Shown: positions 47,988-59,187, counted from the stretch's first letter. The stretch is DNA of 64,000 nt from Luteibacter aegosomatissinici (GCF_023078495.1 NZ_CP095742.1:4488501-4552500); one strand, 5' to 3'. Numbers and translations are program-made. The notes: generated by a model not told the origin, from the sequence alone.

Positions 47988-50612
47988 TTACAGCCAGCGC
48001 TTGTAGCGGCGGATGTACAGCGTCTTCACCAGCTGGGTCAGCACGCAGTAGCTCACCAGGGTGAGCGCCAGCCAGCCGAAGTAGGCACCGGGCAGCGGCA
48101 TCATCCCGATCCGGGCGCCCAGCGGCGAGAACGGAATGTAGATGCCGATCACCATGATCAGGCCGGTCAGCGCCAGCACCGGGGCCGACGCCATGCTGCG
48201 CACGAACGGGATGCGCCGCGTGCGGATCATATGCACCACCAGGGTCTGCGAGAGCAGGCCCTCGATGAACCAGCCCGACTGGAACAGCGACTGGTGCGCC
48301 ACATCGTTGGCCCCGAACACATGCCACATCAGCCAGAACGTGGTGATATCGAACACCGAGCTCACCGGGCCGATCCAGGCCATGAATCGGCCGATATCAC
48401 CCGCATCCCACTTGCGCGGCACGCGCAGGTATTCCTCATCCATGCGATCGAACGGAATGGAAAGCTGGGACAGGTCGTACAGCAGGTTCTGCACCAGGAT
48501 CTGCAGGGGCAGCATCGGCAGGAACGGCAGGAACGCACTCGCCACCAGCACGCTGAACACGTTGCCGAAGTTCGAGCTGGCCGTCATCTTGATGTACTTC
48601 ATGATGTTGCCAAAGGTGACGCGGCCTTCGACCACACCCTCTTCCAGCACCATCAGGTTCTTTTCCAGCAGGATGATATCCGCCGATTCCTTCGCGATAT
48701 CCGTGGCGGTGTCCACCGAGATACCCACGTCGGCATCGCGCAGCGCGGGCGCATCGTTGATGCCGTCACCGAGGAAGCCCACGGTGTGGCCACGGCGCTG
48801 CAACGCCTTCACCACGCGCGCCTTCTGTACCGGGGACATCTTGGCAAAGATGGTGGTGGTCTCGACCATCGCATCCAGCGCTTCATCATCGAGCTGTTCG
48901 ATGTCGCGGCCCAGGGCGGTGCCTGCCACATCCAGGCCGACCTCCGCGCAGATCTTCTTCGTCACCGCTTCGTTGTCGCCCGTAATCACCTTTACCGCCA
49001 CGCCATGGTGGTTCAGTGCGCGGATAGCGGTGGCCGCCGAATCCTTTGGCGGATCGAGGAAGGCCAGGCAGCCCACGGCGGTGAGACCCGATTCATCGGC
49101 CACGCTGTACGCGCGATCGCCGATCGGATCGCGGCGTACGGCCACGATGAGCACGCGCAAGCCATCCTCATTGAGGCGGCGGGTCATCGCGCGGATCTCC
49201 GCACGCTTCTCTTCCGTCATCGGCTCCACGTCGCCGCCGATGCGTGCCTCTGTGCAGATCGCCAGCATTTCCTCGACGGCGCCCTTGCAGATCACGAGCT
49301 GCTCATACTCGCCATCGGTCACCACCACCGACATGCGGCGGCGCTGGAAATCGAACGGGATCTCGTCAACGATGCGAAAGCGGTGCGCGATGGTTTCCAG
49401 GTCGCGGTGCGACAGCACCGCCTTGTCCATGAGGTTGCGCAGGCCGGTCTGGAAGCGGCTGTTGAGGTAGCCCCACTCCAGCGCCTCGTCGGAGTCATCC
49501 CCGTCAAGATCGACGTGGCGCTCGAGCACGATCTTGTCCAGCGTGAGCGTGCCGGTCTTGTCGGTGCACAGCACGTCCATGGCGCCGAAGTTCTGGATCG
49601 CGTTCAGCCGCTTCACCACCACCTTGCGCTTCGACATGGCGATGGCGCCCTTGCCGAGGTTGGCGGTGACGATCAGCGGCAGCATCTCGGGGGTGAGGCC
49701 CACCGCGACGGACAGGCCGAACATGAAGGCGTCCAGCCAGTCGTGCTTATCGAAGCCGTTGATGAAGAAGACGATCGGCACCATCACCGCCATGAAGCGG
49801 ATCAGCAGCCAGCTCACCGACGAGATGCCCTTGTCGAAGCTGGTCTGCACGCGCTCACCCGAAAGGGTGCGCGCCAGTGAGCCGAGGTAGGTGCGCGCGC
49901 CGGTAGCCAGCACCACGGCGGTGGCGGTGCCGGAGACGACGTTGGTGCCCATGTAGCACACGGTGGGCAGATCGAGCGGGCCACCCGAGTCACCCGCCAC
50001 CGCCGCGTTGGGCGCGGCCTTCTCCACCGGAATGGATTCCCCGGTGAGGATGGCCTGGCTGATGAACAGATCCTTCGCCGCGATCAGGCGCAGATCGGCC
50101 GGGATCATGTCACCGGCGCCGAGATGGACGATATCGCCGACGACGAGTTCTTCCACCGGCACTTCAATCCGCTCGGCGTGCCCATCTTCCGCACGGCGGG
50201 TCACCGAGGCGGTGTTGCGCACCATCGCCTTCAGCTTCTCGGCTGCCTGCGAGGAGCGGTATTCCTGGGTGAAGGAAAGGATGACGCTGATGCCCACCAT
50301 CACCGCGATGATGATGGGGCCGGTCAGGTCATCCGGCTCGGTCACCAGCTGCACCACGGCCAGCACCAGCAGCACGATGATGAAGGGGTTCTTGAACGCG
50401 TGCAGCAGCTGGATCGACCAGTGCGGCGGCTTCTCGTGGCCTACCTCATTGACGCCATCGCGATCGAGGCGCTCGGCGATGGCCTCTTCATCAAGGCCAT
50501 CGATGCGGGAATCCAGCGCGCGCAGCAGCTCATCCGCCGGACGGAAGGCGTCCGCGGTCGCGTTGGTGAAGGTTTTGGCGGCGACGGCCGCCTGCGAGGT
50601 GTGGATCTTCAT
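47988..50612 (-). CDS. mgtA: Magnesium-importing P-type ATPase MgtA
   Basis: An 874-residue P3B-type ATPase that imports magnesium. The actuator loop is ILTGES (188-193) and the phosphorylation site is CTDKTGTLT (Asp351). Nucleotide-binding and hinge motifs (VICKGAVEEML, VKVITGDNE, GDGINDAPALRDADVGISV) are intact, and ten membrane helices are expected. The N-terminal tail is amphipathic, as in MgtA. A long leader with candidate small ORFs precedes it, suggesting control after transcription starts. Confidence 0.93.
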   Translation of the reverse strand: MKIHTSQAAVAAKTFTNATADAFRPADELLRALDSRIDGLDEEAIAERLDRDGVNEVGHEKPPHWSIQLLHAFKNPFIIVLLVLAVVQLVTEPDDLTGPIIIAVMVGISVILSFTQEYRSSQAAEKLKAMVRNTASVTRRAEDGHAERIEVPVEELVVGDIVHLGAGDMIPADLRLIAAKDLFISQAILTGESIPVEKAAPNAAVAGDSGGPLDLPTVCYMGTNVVSGTATAVVLATGARTYLGSLARTLSGERVQTSFDKGISSVSWLLIRFMAVMVPIVFFINGFDKHDWLDAFMFGLSVAVGLTPEMLPLIVTANLGKGAIAMSKRKVVVKRLNAIQNFGAMDVLCTDKTGTLTLDKIVLERHVDLDGDDSDEALEWGYLNSRFQTGLRNLMDKAVLSHRDLETIAHRFRIVDEIPFDFQRRRMSVVVTDGEYEQLVICKGAVEEMLAICTEARIGGDVEPMTEEKRAEIRAMTRRLNEDGLRVLIVAVRRDPIGDRAYSVADESGLTAVGCLAFLDPPKDSAATAIRALNHHGVAVKVITGDNEAVTKKICAEVGLDVAGTALGRDIEQLDDEALDAMVETTTIFAKMSPVQKARVVKALQRRGHTVGFLGDGINDAPALRDADVGISVDTATDIAKESADIILLEKNLMVLEEGVVEGRVTFGNIMKYIKMTASSNFGNVFSVLVASAFLPFLPMLPLQILVQNLLYDLSQLSIPFDRMDEEYLRVPRKWDAGDIGRFMAWIGPVSSVFDITTFWLMWHVFGANDVAHQSLFQSGWFIEGLLSQTLVVHMIRTRRIPFVRSMASAPVLALTGLIMVIGIYIPFSPLGARIGMMPLPGAYFGWLALTLVSYCVLTQLVKTLYIRRYKRWL

Positions 50613-50670
50613 GGCTCGCTACCTGTCCGGTACATGGAACCCGGTGGGCGCGAGCGGCTTGCGGCCGCGG

Positions 50671-50775
50671 TTAGCCGAAAGCAGGCGCGCCGGCCCGGAG
50701 CCGACGTACGGAATTCTCGTTGATCGTGATGACAGACCGCGTACGCGGCGTCGTAGTGTCTATGTCGCTTTTCAT
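50671..50775 (-). CDS. Candidate 34-residue small ORF in the mgtA leader
   Basis: ATG 50775 overlaps the stop of the 58-residue ORF by 4 bases (ATGA), and TAA lies at 50673-50671, 58 bases before mgtA. The peptide begins MKSDIDTTTPRTRSV and ends RAGAPAFG. Third codon positions are about two-thirds G or C. The exact ATGA junction is the main reason to list it. A regulatory leader peptide is one possibility. Confidence 0.35.
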   Translation of the reverse strand: MKSDIDTTTPRTRSVITINENSVRRLRAGAPAFG

Positions 50776-50948
50776 GGCTGCGGCAGTTTGCCGTCAACCG
50801 GTTTCAACGAGCTTTCGGCCGTATCGAGCGAACGCGGGACCGTGATCGTGCGCTTCACCGGCTGGGCGATGGCGCGGCGACGGGCAAGAGCGAAGGCGAG
50901 ACGGCGCCCGAACATGCGCGGGCTGGTCTTGTCGAGCTGAAGGTTCAT
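50772..50948 (-). CDS. Candidate 58-residue small ORF in the mgtA leader
   Basis: ATG 50948 is preceded by GAGG at 9 bases. The peptide begins MNLQLDKTSPRMFGRRLAFA, is strongly basic in the middle (LARRRAIAQPVKRT) and ends in a proline-containing tail (KPVDGKLPQP). Roughly four fifths of third codon positions are G or C, like neighbouring genes. No family is recognised. Proline-rich leader peptides tune mgtA in Salmonella (MgtL), and this ORF could play a similar role or encode a small partner protein. Confidence 0.5.
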   Translation of the reverse strand: MNLQLDKTSPRMFGRRLAFALARRRAIAQPVKRTITVPRSLDTAESSLKPVDGKLPQP

Positions 50949-50966
50949 GGCTCAATCCTCGAATAA

Positions 50967-50985
50967 CGGTAGCCAACGGCTACCG
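50967..50985 (-). promoter_or_regulatory. Hairpin in the mgtA leader
   Basis: CGGTAGCC-GTT-GGCTACCG forms a perfect 8-base stem with a 3-base loop, 19 bases before the start of the 58-residue ORF. It is not followed by a U-run, so a regulatory or stabilising role is more likely than termination. Confidence 0.5.
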
Positions 50986-51006
50986 ACGAGGAGAGCCGGA
51001 CTTTCC

Positions 51007-51120
51007 CTAGTAGGAGAAAGCGCCGGCCGACCGGGTGCGGTCGCCGCGGGCGATGTGGTTTTCAAACGCCGGGACCCGAAGCGAGCGGGAGCCGGCGCGT
51101 GTACTAGGGTGAACGTCCAT
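51007..51120 (-). CDS. Candidate 37-residue upstream ORF in the mgtA leader
   Basis: ATG 51120 to TAG 51007 encodes a basic peptide starting MDVHPSTRAGSRSLRVPAFE. A short AGG lies 5 bases upstream, so the ribosome-binding site is weak. Third positions are G/C-rich, but so is the whole region. It begins about 50 bases after the predicted transcription start. Listed as a possible leader peptide only. Confidence 0.2.
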   Translation of the reverse strand: MDVHPSTRAGSRSLRVPAFENHIARGDRTRSAGAFSY

Positions 51121-51178
51121 ATGCCTGGATAAGCGAAGGAGGGTGCCGCCCGGCACAAGCAGCCCGGGAAGCCGGACA

Positions 51179-51207
51179 ATTGTCGCGCCGCAGCGCAGCA
51201 GGGTCAA
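51179..51207 (-). promoter_or_regulatory. Predicted mgtA promoter
   Basis: On the minus strand TTGACC (51207-51202) and GACAAT (51184-51179) are 17 bases apart, matching five and four of six consensus bases. Transcription would begin near 51172, giving a leader of about 560 bases before mgtA. The promoter overlaps the last codon of the LysR gene. Confidence 0.5.
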
Positions 51208-52112
51208 GCGGGAAGCGAGCGGTTTTCGGCGATTCCCGCTTCGTATTCGGCAGCCTCGGCCAGCAGCCATTCACGCAGCCGGCTGAAGCCCGCGTGGGGC
51301 TCGGAACGCTTGGGGTACACGAGGTAATACGCCTCGGCCACGCGCATGCGCTCCTTGCACAGGACGGTCAGCGCGCCGCACTCGATCAGCGATCGGGCCA
51401 TGACCAGGCGGCCCAGGGCGACCCCCAGTCCCTCGAGCACCGCACGCTGCAGGTGCTCGGTGTTGTCGAAGCGGGCCACGTAGCGCGAAGGCAGCGGCAT
51501 GCCGAATTGTTCCGCCCAATCGTTCCATCGTCCTGATGGGTCGCCCAGCAGCGGCCAGCCCTTCAGCGAGGTGTCTGGCAGGCCGCCCATCTTGCGGACC
51601 AGCGAGGGACTGGCGATGGGAACGATGAATTCGCCGAACAGGCGCTCGGCCCTGGTGCGGGGCCATGAGCCCAGGCCATAGCGGAAGGCGCAGTCGATGG
51701 TCAGCTCACGATCGAAATCCACCACACCCACGGACGAATGCAGGCTGAGCTCCAGTTCGGGGTGGGCCGATACCAGGCGCGGCAAACGTGGCACCAGCCA
51801 GCTCGAGGCGACCGATGGCAGGACGCTCAGCGTCACCGAATCCTGGTGCCGCCCCTGGAAACGCCCCAGCGCATGCTCGATCCCTTCGAAATGGTGGCCG
51901 ATCGCCTCAAGGAGATTGGCTCCGTCGGCGGTCAGCGTGACACCGCGCGGGCCGCGATCGAACAGGGAGCGGCCCAGGCGCTCCTCCAGGTTGCGGATCT
52001 GGTGGCTGAGGGCACTGACCGTAAGGTTCAGTTGCTCCGCGGCGCGCGCGAGCTTGCCCGTCCTGGCGACGAGCACGAACCCCTGGAGCAGACCGAGCGG
52101 CAGACGGGACAC
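51204..52112 (-). CDS. LysR-family transcriptional regulator (GcvA-like)
   Basis: A 302-residue regulator. The N-terminal winged helix-turn-helix is LLQGFVLVARTGKLARAAEQLNLTVSALSHQIRNLEERLG, followed by an effector-binding domain with the usual FDRGPRGVTLT linker and LYLVYP-like block (AYYLVYPKRSE). The start is GTG 52112, eight bases after GAGGG; the longer ORF from 52175 lacks this site. It diverges from a small gene at 52235 and the aldo/keto reductase, which are its likely targets. Confidence 0.85.
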   Translation of the reverse strand: MSRLPLGLLQGFVLVARTGKLARAAEQLNLTVSALSHQIRNLEERLGRSLFDRGPRGVTLTADGANLLEAIGHHFEGIEHALGRFQGRHQDSVTLSVLPSVASSWLVPRLPRLVSAHPELELSLHSSVGVVDFDRELTIDCAFRYGLGSWPRTRAERLFGEFIVPIASPSLVRKMGGLPDTSLKGWPLLGDPSGRWNDWAEQFGMPLPSRYVARFDNTEHLQRAVLEGLGVALGRLVMARSLIECGALTVLCKERMRVAEAYYLVYPKRSEPHAGFSRLREWLLAEAAEYEAGIAENRSLPA

Positions 52113-52234
52113 GTGAATTTCCCTCAAGTCCAGGTTGCAAACATATCGCTTTTTCAAGCCCCGCGAAAAGGCCAACCTTTAGTCCACCACAAGTCGCAGC
52201 AAACTGCGGCCTGCCAACCGACCAGGAGGGTGTC

Positions 52235-52444
52235 ATGGCTTCGATCTTCACCGGCCTCGCCTTTATGCATGGCCATATCGTCGATAAGGAACTGGTGCTT
52301 GCGCTGGGAGCGCCCGAGCGCAAGGCAGACACCGGCAAGGGGCAACCGGTCACCTCCGAGACGGCGCCCGCGCCCACATCCCGCAACCGCCCTGCCCGCG
52401 CGAAGCCGGCAACCGGCGCGGCAATATCCAGCGCCTGCTGCTGA
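52235..52444 (+). CDS. Small protein of unknown function
   Basis: A 69-residue protein preceded by a near-perfect ribosome-binding site (AGGAGG, 6 bases from the ATG). It begins MASIFTGLAFMHGHIVDKEL, with a hydrophobic first helix, continues into a Lys/Pro/Ala-rich, probably unstructured region, and ends AISSACC with two terminal cysteines. No signal peptide cleavage site is clear and I recognise no family. It lies between a divergent LysR gene and the reductase gene (76-base gap) and may belong to that operon. Confidence 0.6.
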   Translation: MASIFTGLAFMHGHIVDKELVLALGAPERKADTGKGQPVTSETAPAPTSRNRPARAKPATGAAISSACC

Positions 52445-52520
52445 GACACAGCGTCGCGGTTGACGTGCTTCCAACCTTGCGTGGGCCATCATGGGGTTTT
52501 CGCCCCATGGAGGCATCCGC

Positions 52521-53471
52521 ATGCAGCTTCGTCCCCTCGGCCGCTCTCCCCTCAAGGTCGCGCCCCTCGCCTTCGGCGGCAACGTCTTCGGATGGAGTGC
52601 CGACGAGGCGCGTTCATTCGAACTGCTCGATGCGTTCGTCGACCACGGCTTCAACCTGGTCGATACCGCCGATGCGTACTCCGCCTGGGTAGAAGGCAAT
52701 GAGGGCGGCGAATCGGAAGCCATCATCGGCCGCTGGCTGAAACAAAGCGGCAAGCGCGACCGCGTGTTGATCGCCACGAAGGTCGCCAAATGGAAGCGCT
52801 ACCCGGGGCTGTCGCCGACCAATATCCGCGAGGCCGTGGAAGATTCGTTGCGCCGCCTGCAGACCGACACCATCGATCTTTACCAGGCACATGAGGATGA
52901 TCCGAAGGTGCCGCTCGAAGAGACGCTGCGCGCTTTCGACGACCTGGTAACGGCGGGCAAGGTCCGTGTCATCGGTGCCTCCAACTACGAGGCGCCGCGT
53001 CTCGCCGACGCACTCGCCACCAGTAAGGCCAAGGGCCTGGCACGTTACGAGTCGCTGCAGCCCGAATACAACCTCATGGACCGCAAAGGCTTCGAGGACA
53101 CCTTGCAGCCGTTGTGCGTTCAGGAAGACGTTGGCGTGATCAGCTATTACTCACTGGCCAGCGGGTTCCTCAGCGGCAAGTACCGCAGCGACGCTGACCT
53201 CTCCAAAAGCACCGCCCGCGCCGCAAAGGTAAAGAACTACCTTAACGACCGCGGCATGCGTGTGCTTGCCGCCCTCGATCAGGTCGCCGAAGCGCACGGC
53301 TCGACACCGGCGCAGGTTTCGCTTGCCTGGGTAATGGCACAACCGTCGATCACTGCGGCGATCGCGAGCGCCACGACGGTAGAGCAGCTTGAAGACCTTG
53401 CGCGCTCGGCATCGCTGGAGCTCACTCGCGAGGAGTTGCAAAAGCTAACCGTGGCGAGCGAATCGAACTAA
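52521..53471 (+). CDS. Aldo/keto reductase
   Basis: A 316-residue NADPH-dependent oxidoreductase with a TIM-barrel fold. The catalytic tetrad is visible: Asp48 and Tyr53 in VDTADAYS, Lys87 in ATKVAKW and His124 in YQAHEDD. The cofactor-binding blocks ISYYSLASGFLSGKYR and the late TTVEQLEDL are typical of the YajO/Tas-like group that reduces small aldehydes and ketones. ATG 52521 follows GGAGG by 7 bases. It is likely under the nearby LysR regulator. Confidence 0.88.
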   Translation: MQLRPLGRSPLKVAPLAFGGNVFGWSADEARSFELLDAFVDHGFNLVDTADAYSAWVEGNEGGESEAIIGRWLKQSGKRDRVLIATKVAKWKRYPGLSPTNIREAVEDSLRRLQTDTIDLYQAHEDDPKVPLEETLRAFDDLVTAGKVRVIGASNYEAPRLADALATSKAKGLARYESLQPEYNLMDRKGFEDTLQPLCVQEDVGVISYYSLASGFLSGKYRSDADLSKSTARAAKVKNYLNDRGMRVLAALDQVAEAHGSTPAQVSLAWVMAQPSITAAIASATTVEQLEDLARSASLELTREELQKLTVASESN

Positions 53472-53482
53472 GGCAACCCTAA

Positions 53483-53543
53483 TCGCGTGCAAGCACGCTC
53501 CTACACGTGCATCGCAGAACTGTAGGAGCGCACTTGCGCGCGA
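53483..53543. repeat. Divergent REP pair between convergent genes
   Basis: One copy reads on the minus strand (53505-53483, TGTAGGAGCGTGCTTGCACG and on to CGA) and one on the plus strand (53521-53543, TGTAGGAGCGCACTTGCGCG and on to CGA), with 15 bases between. Each holds a short hairpin. The orientation is opposite to the natB and cobD pairs. It lies between the reductase and isocitrate dehydrogenase stops and may help end both transcripts. Confidence 0.85.
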
Positions 53544-53558
53544 TGGGTGTTACAGGCG

Positions 53559-55835
<2,277 letters not shown>

Positions 55836-55928
55836 TCACCATTGTGGCCCGGATGGGGGCGCCGGGCAAAGCGATCCCGGCGCATGACACCTTTGCTGCT
55901 GGTGCAACATCGGTGCCGGCAAGTACCC

Positions 55929-58900
55929 TCAGGCCTGCGCGGCACGCAGGGCCTTGCGCTCCTTGCGGCGGGCCTTGCGTGCCTTCCAGCGGTCCGAGAG
56001 GCACGCAAAGATCACGTACAGCGCCGGCGTGGAAAGCAGGGTGAGGCTCTGCGAAATAAGCAGGCCGCCGATCATGGCGATACCCAGGGGGCGGCGCAGT
56101 TCCGAGCCCTCGCCCAGGCCAATGGCCAGGGGCAGCGCGGCCAGGATCGCCACCATGGTGGTCATCATGATCGGGCGGAAGCGGACCAGGCAGGCCTCGC
56201 GGATGGCGTCCTTCGGGTTCGAGGCGTGGTCGCGCTGCGCCACCAGGGCGAAGTCGATCATCATGATCGCGTTCTTCTTCACGATACCGATCAGCAGCAC
56301 GAGGGCGATCATCGCCACCACCGACAGTTCGGTGTCGGTGATGACGAGCGCGGCCAGCGCGCCAACACCGGCCGCGGGAAGCGTGGAGAGGATCGTCACC
56401 GGGTGGATCAGGCTTTCGTACAGCATACCCATCAGCAGGTACACCACGATGATCGCCGCCAGGATGAGCAGGGGCATGTCGCTCTGTGACTGCTGGAAGC
56501 GGCGGAAGTCGCTGCCGGCATCCAGGCGGATATCGCCTGGCATGCGCATGCCGTCGATCGTCTTCTGGATCACCACCATGGCCTCGCCCATGCTCGCGCC
56601 CGGCGCCAGGTTGAAGCTGACGCCCATGCTCGTGTACTGGTCCTCGTGCACGATCTGGCTGGGTGCCAGGCCCGGCACCTGCTTGGTCACCGCGGAAATA
56701 GGCACCATGGCGCCGTTATCCGAGCGCACGTAAATCTGGTTCAGCGCTTCGGGCGTCGCCGCCAGCGTGGGAAGTGCGTTGACGATGACGCGGTACTGGT
56801 TGATGTCCGAATAGATAGTGGAGACGGCACGCTGACCGAAGGCGTTGTACAACGCGCCATCGATATTGCCGATGGAAACCCCAAGGCGCGCCGCGGTATC
56901 GCGATCGATCACCATGTTCTGGCGCAAGCCCTGCGCATCGATATCGCTGCCGACATCCTTCAGGATCGGGTTCTTCTTCAGCGCATCCACCAGCTTGGGC
57001 AACCACTCCTGCAATTCAGCGAGGTCGTTTCCCTTCAGCGAGACCGAGTACTGGCCGCCCTGGGAGGTGCCGCCACCGCCACCGGTGGGAAGGTCCTGGA
57101 TGGGGCGAAGGCGCAGGTTGAGATCCGGATATTTGTTGGCCTTGGCCGAGAGCCGGTCCACCACATCGAACGTGGTGTCCTTGCGGCCCTCTGCCACCGT
57201 CTTCAGTTCGATATTGAAGTTACCGGTGGAACCCGTGCGGCTGGTACCCAGGCGCGAGCCCACCGACTTCACGTCGGGATCTTCCAGAAGCATGTCGGTA
57301 AGACGTGCCTGGCGCACCTTCATCTCGCCAAACGACACAGTGGAACTGGATGTGGCGCGGGCGGCCAGCAGGCCGGTGTCCTGCGGCGGGAAGAACCCAC
57401 CCTTCACCATGCCGAACAGCATGATGGTCGCGGCGATCAGGGCCAGCGGCGTCAACGCCATCAGCAGGGCGTGGCGCAGTGTCCAGTCCAGGCATACCCG
57501 GTAGAACGCCAACAGGCGATCCTGCGCGCTCTCCAGCCAGCGGCCAAGCCGCGATTCCGGCTCATCCGACGCGTGCGCGGTGAGGAAATGCGCGCACAAC
57601 GATGGGGTCAGGGTGAGCGACACCAGCATCGACACCACGATGGCGGCGATCAGCGTGACCGTGAATTCCTTGAAGAACATACCGATGATGCCGGGCGCCA
57701 GCAGCAAAGGAATGAACACGGCGATCAGCGAACCGGTAATCGAGACGATGGTGAAACCAATCTCGCGGGCGCCGAGCAGCGCCGCCTCGAAACGCGGAAT
57801 GCCTTCATCCATGTGGCGGATGACGTTCTCGATCACCACGATGGCATCGTCAACCACGAAGCCAATGGCGATCACCAGTGCCAAGAGCGTCAGGTTGTTC
57901 AGCGTGTAGCCGAACGCATACATGACGATGAAACCGCCCGCGAGCGACAAGGGAACGGCCAGGCCCGCGATCACGGTAGGCGCCAGGCGCCGCAGGAACA
58001 GCGCCATGGTCATGATCACCATGCATAGGCTGATCATCAGCGTGGCCTGCACCTCGTGCAGCGAGGCGCGAATGGTCGGCGTGCCATCGAAGAAGGAATG
58101 CAGGCGCACGCCATTCGGCAACCATGCCTGCATCGTGGGCATCATGCCCTTGATGCGGTCGACGGTTTCGATGACGTTCGCATCCGGCTTGCGGTACACG
58201 TACATCAGGATGCCGGGCTTACCGTTGAACCACGCCGCCTGGTAGGCATCCTGCTGGCCGTCGTACACCTTGGCCACGTCCGACAGGTGGATGGGCACGG
58301 AGTTATTCACGCCGATCACCAGCTTGGCGAACTCGTCGGCATGGTGCAGCGAATCGTTGGCGATGACCGCCATGGTCGTCTTGCCATCGGACAGGAAGCC
58401 CTGCGGCGATGTCACGTTGGCGGCGGTCAGCGCGTTACGCAGCTGGTCGGGCGAAAGGCCCATCGCATTCAGCGCGCGCAGGTTCACATCCACGCGGATA
58501 GCAGGCGTCGCGCTGCCGGCGATATCGACCGACGCAATGCCCTCCTGCTGGCGCAGACGCTGGGCGAGGATGGAATCGGCGACGTTGTACAGATCGGTCG
58601 GCGCGACCGTGTCTGACGTGAGCGCGAGCACCACCACCGGATCATCGTTGGGGTTGGCTTTCTGGTACGACGGCGCGTTGAGCAGGCCGGTGGGCAGGTC
58701 GGGCTGCGCGGCATTGATCGCGGACTGCACGTCGCGTGCGGCAGCATCGATATTGGTGCCGTTCTGGAAGAAGAGCAGGACGAAGGCGCTACCCTCCGAA
58801 CTGTTCGAACGCATACTCTCCACACCAGGCACCTGGCCGAGGTGCCGCTCCAGCGGCGCCGCCACCGTCGATGCCATGGTGCTGGCATCCGCACCACTCT

Positions 58901-59051
58901 GCTGGGCCTGCACGAAGATGGCCGGGAACTGGATGTTGGGCAGCGCGGCCACGCCCAGCAGCGAATAGCAGATCATGCCGCATACGAACACACCGATCGC
59001 GAGTAGCGATGTGCCGATGGGGCGGCGGATGAACGGGCCGGAAATATTCAT
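55929..59051 (-). CDS. RND efflux pump, second subunit of the second operon (MdtC-like)
   Basis: A 1040-residue HAE1-family transporter. It begins MNISGPFIRRPIGTSLLAIG and has the proton-relay motif [16 protein letters not shown] and [13 protein letters not shown]. It lacks the Ser/Thr-rich insertion found in two of the other pumps and has a basic C-terminal tail (RKARRKERKALRAAQA). It follows the other RND gene by 136 bases with a hairpin between them. The substrate is unknown. Confidence 0.9.
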   Translation of the reverse strand: MNISGPFIRRPIGTSLLAIGVFVCGMICYSLLGVAALPNIQFPAIFVQAQQSGADASTMASTVAAPLERHLGQVPGVESMRSNSSEGSAFVLLFFQNGTNIDAAARDVQSAINAAQPDLPTGLLNAPSYQKANPNDDPVVVLALTSDTVAPTDLYNVADSILAQRLRQQEGIASVDIAGSATPAIRVDVNLRALNAMGLSPDQLRNALTAANVTSPQGFLSDGKTTMAVIANDSLHHADEFAKLVIGVNNSVPIHLSDVAKVYDGQQDAYQAAWFNGKPGILMYVYRKPDANVIETVDRIKGMMPTMQAWLPNGVRLHSFFDGTPTIRASLHEVQATLMISLCMVIMTMALFLRRLAPTVIAGLAVPLSLAGGFIVMYAFGYTLNNLTLLALVIAIGFVVDDAIVVIENVIRHMDEGIPRFEAALLGAREIGFTIVSITGSLIAVFIPLLLAPGIIGMFFKEFTVTLIAAIVVSMLVSLTLTPSLCAHFLTAHASDEPESRLGRWLESAQDRLLAFYRVCLDWTLRHALLMALTPLALIAATIMLFGMVKGGFFPPQDTGLLAARATSSSTVSFGEMKVRQARLTDMLLEDPDVKSVGSRLGTSRTGSTGNFNIELKTVAEGRKDTTFDVVDRLSAKANKYPDLNLRLRPIQDLPTGGGGGTSQGGQYSVSLKGNDLAELQEWLPKLVDALKKNPILKDVGSDIDAQGLRQNMVIDRDTAARLGVSIGNIDGALYNAFGQRAVSTIYSDINQYRVIVNALPTLAATPEALNQIYVRSDNGAMVPISAVTKQVPGLAPSQIVHEDQYTSMGVSFNLAPGASMGEAMVVIQKTIDGMRMPGDIRLDAGSDFRRFQQSQSDMPLLILAAIIVVYLLMGMLYESLIHPVTILSTLPAAGVGALAALVITDTELSVVAMIALVLLIGIVKKNAIMMIDFALVAQRDHASNPKDAIREACLVRFRPIMMTTMVAILAALPLAIGLGEGSELRRPLGIAMIGGLLISQSLTLLSTPALYVIFACLSDRWKARKARRKERKALRAAQA

Positions 59052-59122
59052 CGAGCGGGACGCTTTAGCAGACAGGGAATGGCGCGGGGAAATCCGTTCC
59101 TAACGCGTGACCCGGAAAAAGG

Positions 59123-59152
59123 TTTCGCCGGGCAGTGATCCGTCCGGCGAAA
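59123..59152 (-). terminator. Hairpin with partial U-run between the two RND genes
   Basis: On the minus strand a perfect 9-base stem TTTCGCCGG / CCGGCGAAA with a 12-base loop is followed by CCTTTTTCC. It lies 36 bases after the first RND stop and 71 bases before the second RND start. It could act as a partial terminator or attenuator lowering expression of the second pump. Confidence 0.55.
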
Positions 59153-59187
59153 AGAGAGTGAGCCTTGGTGTCCAGGCCCGGCCTGCA

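Noticed and set aside
47463..49880. Open frame of 805 codons opposite mgtA
   Set aside because: Same antisense effect; the protein is dominated by Gln/His/Arg and spans two unrelated genes on the other strand.
50609..50797. 62-codon minus-strand frame overlapping the mgtA start
   Set aside because: It overlaps both the 58-residue ORF and the mgtA start out of frame and has no ribosome-binding site. The 34-residue ORF fits the junction better.
50949..51070. Possible guanidine riboswitch in the mgtA leader (CTAGGGAAAGTCCGG)
   Set aside because: Only a few bases recall the guanidine-I motif. The required GGUCCGAGAG and terminal AAAGCCCGGGAGA-like elements are missing.
50952..51179. 75-codon minus-strand frame ending just before the 58-residue ORF
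   Set aside because: It begins with TTG inside the predicted promoter, has no ribosome-binding site, and conflicts with the better-supported downstream start.
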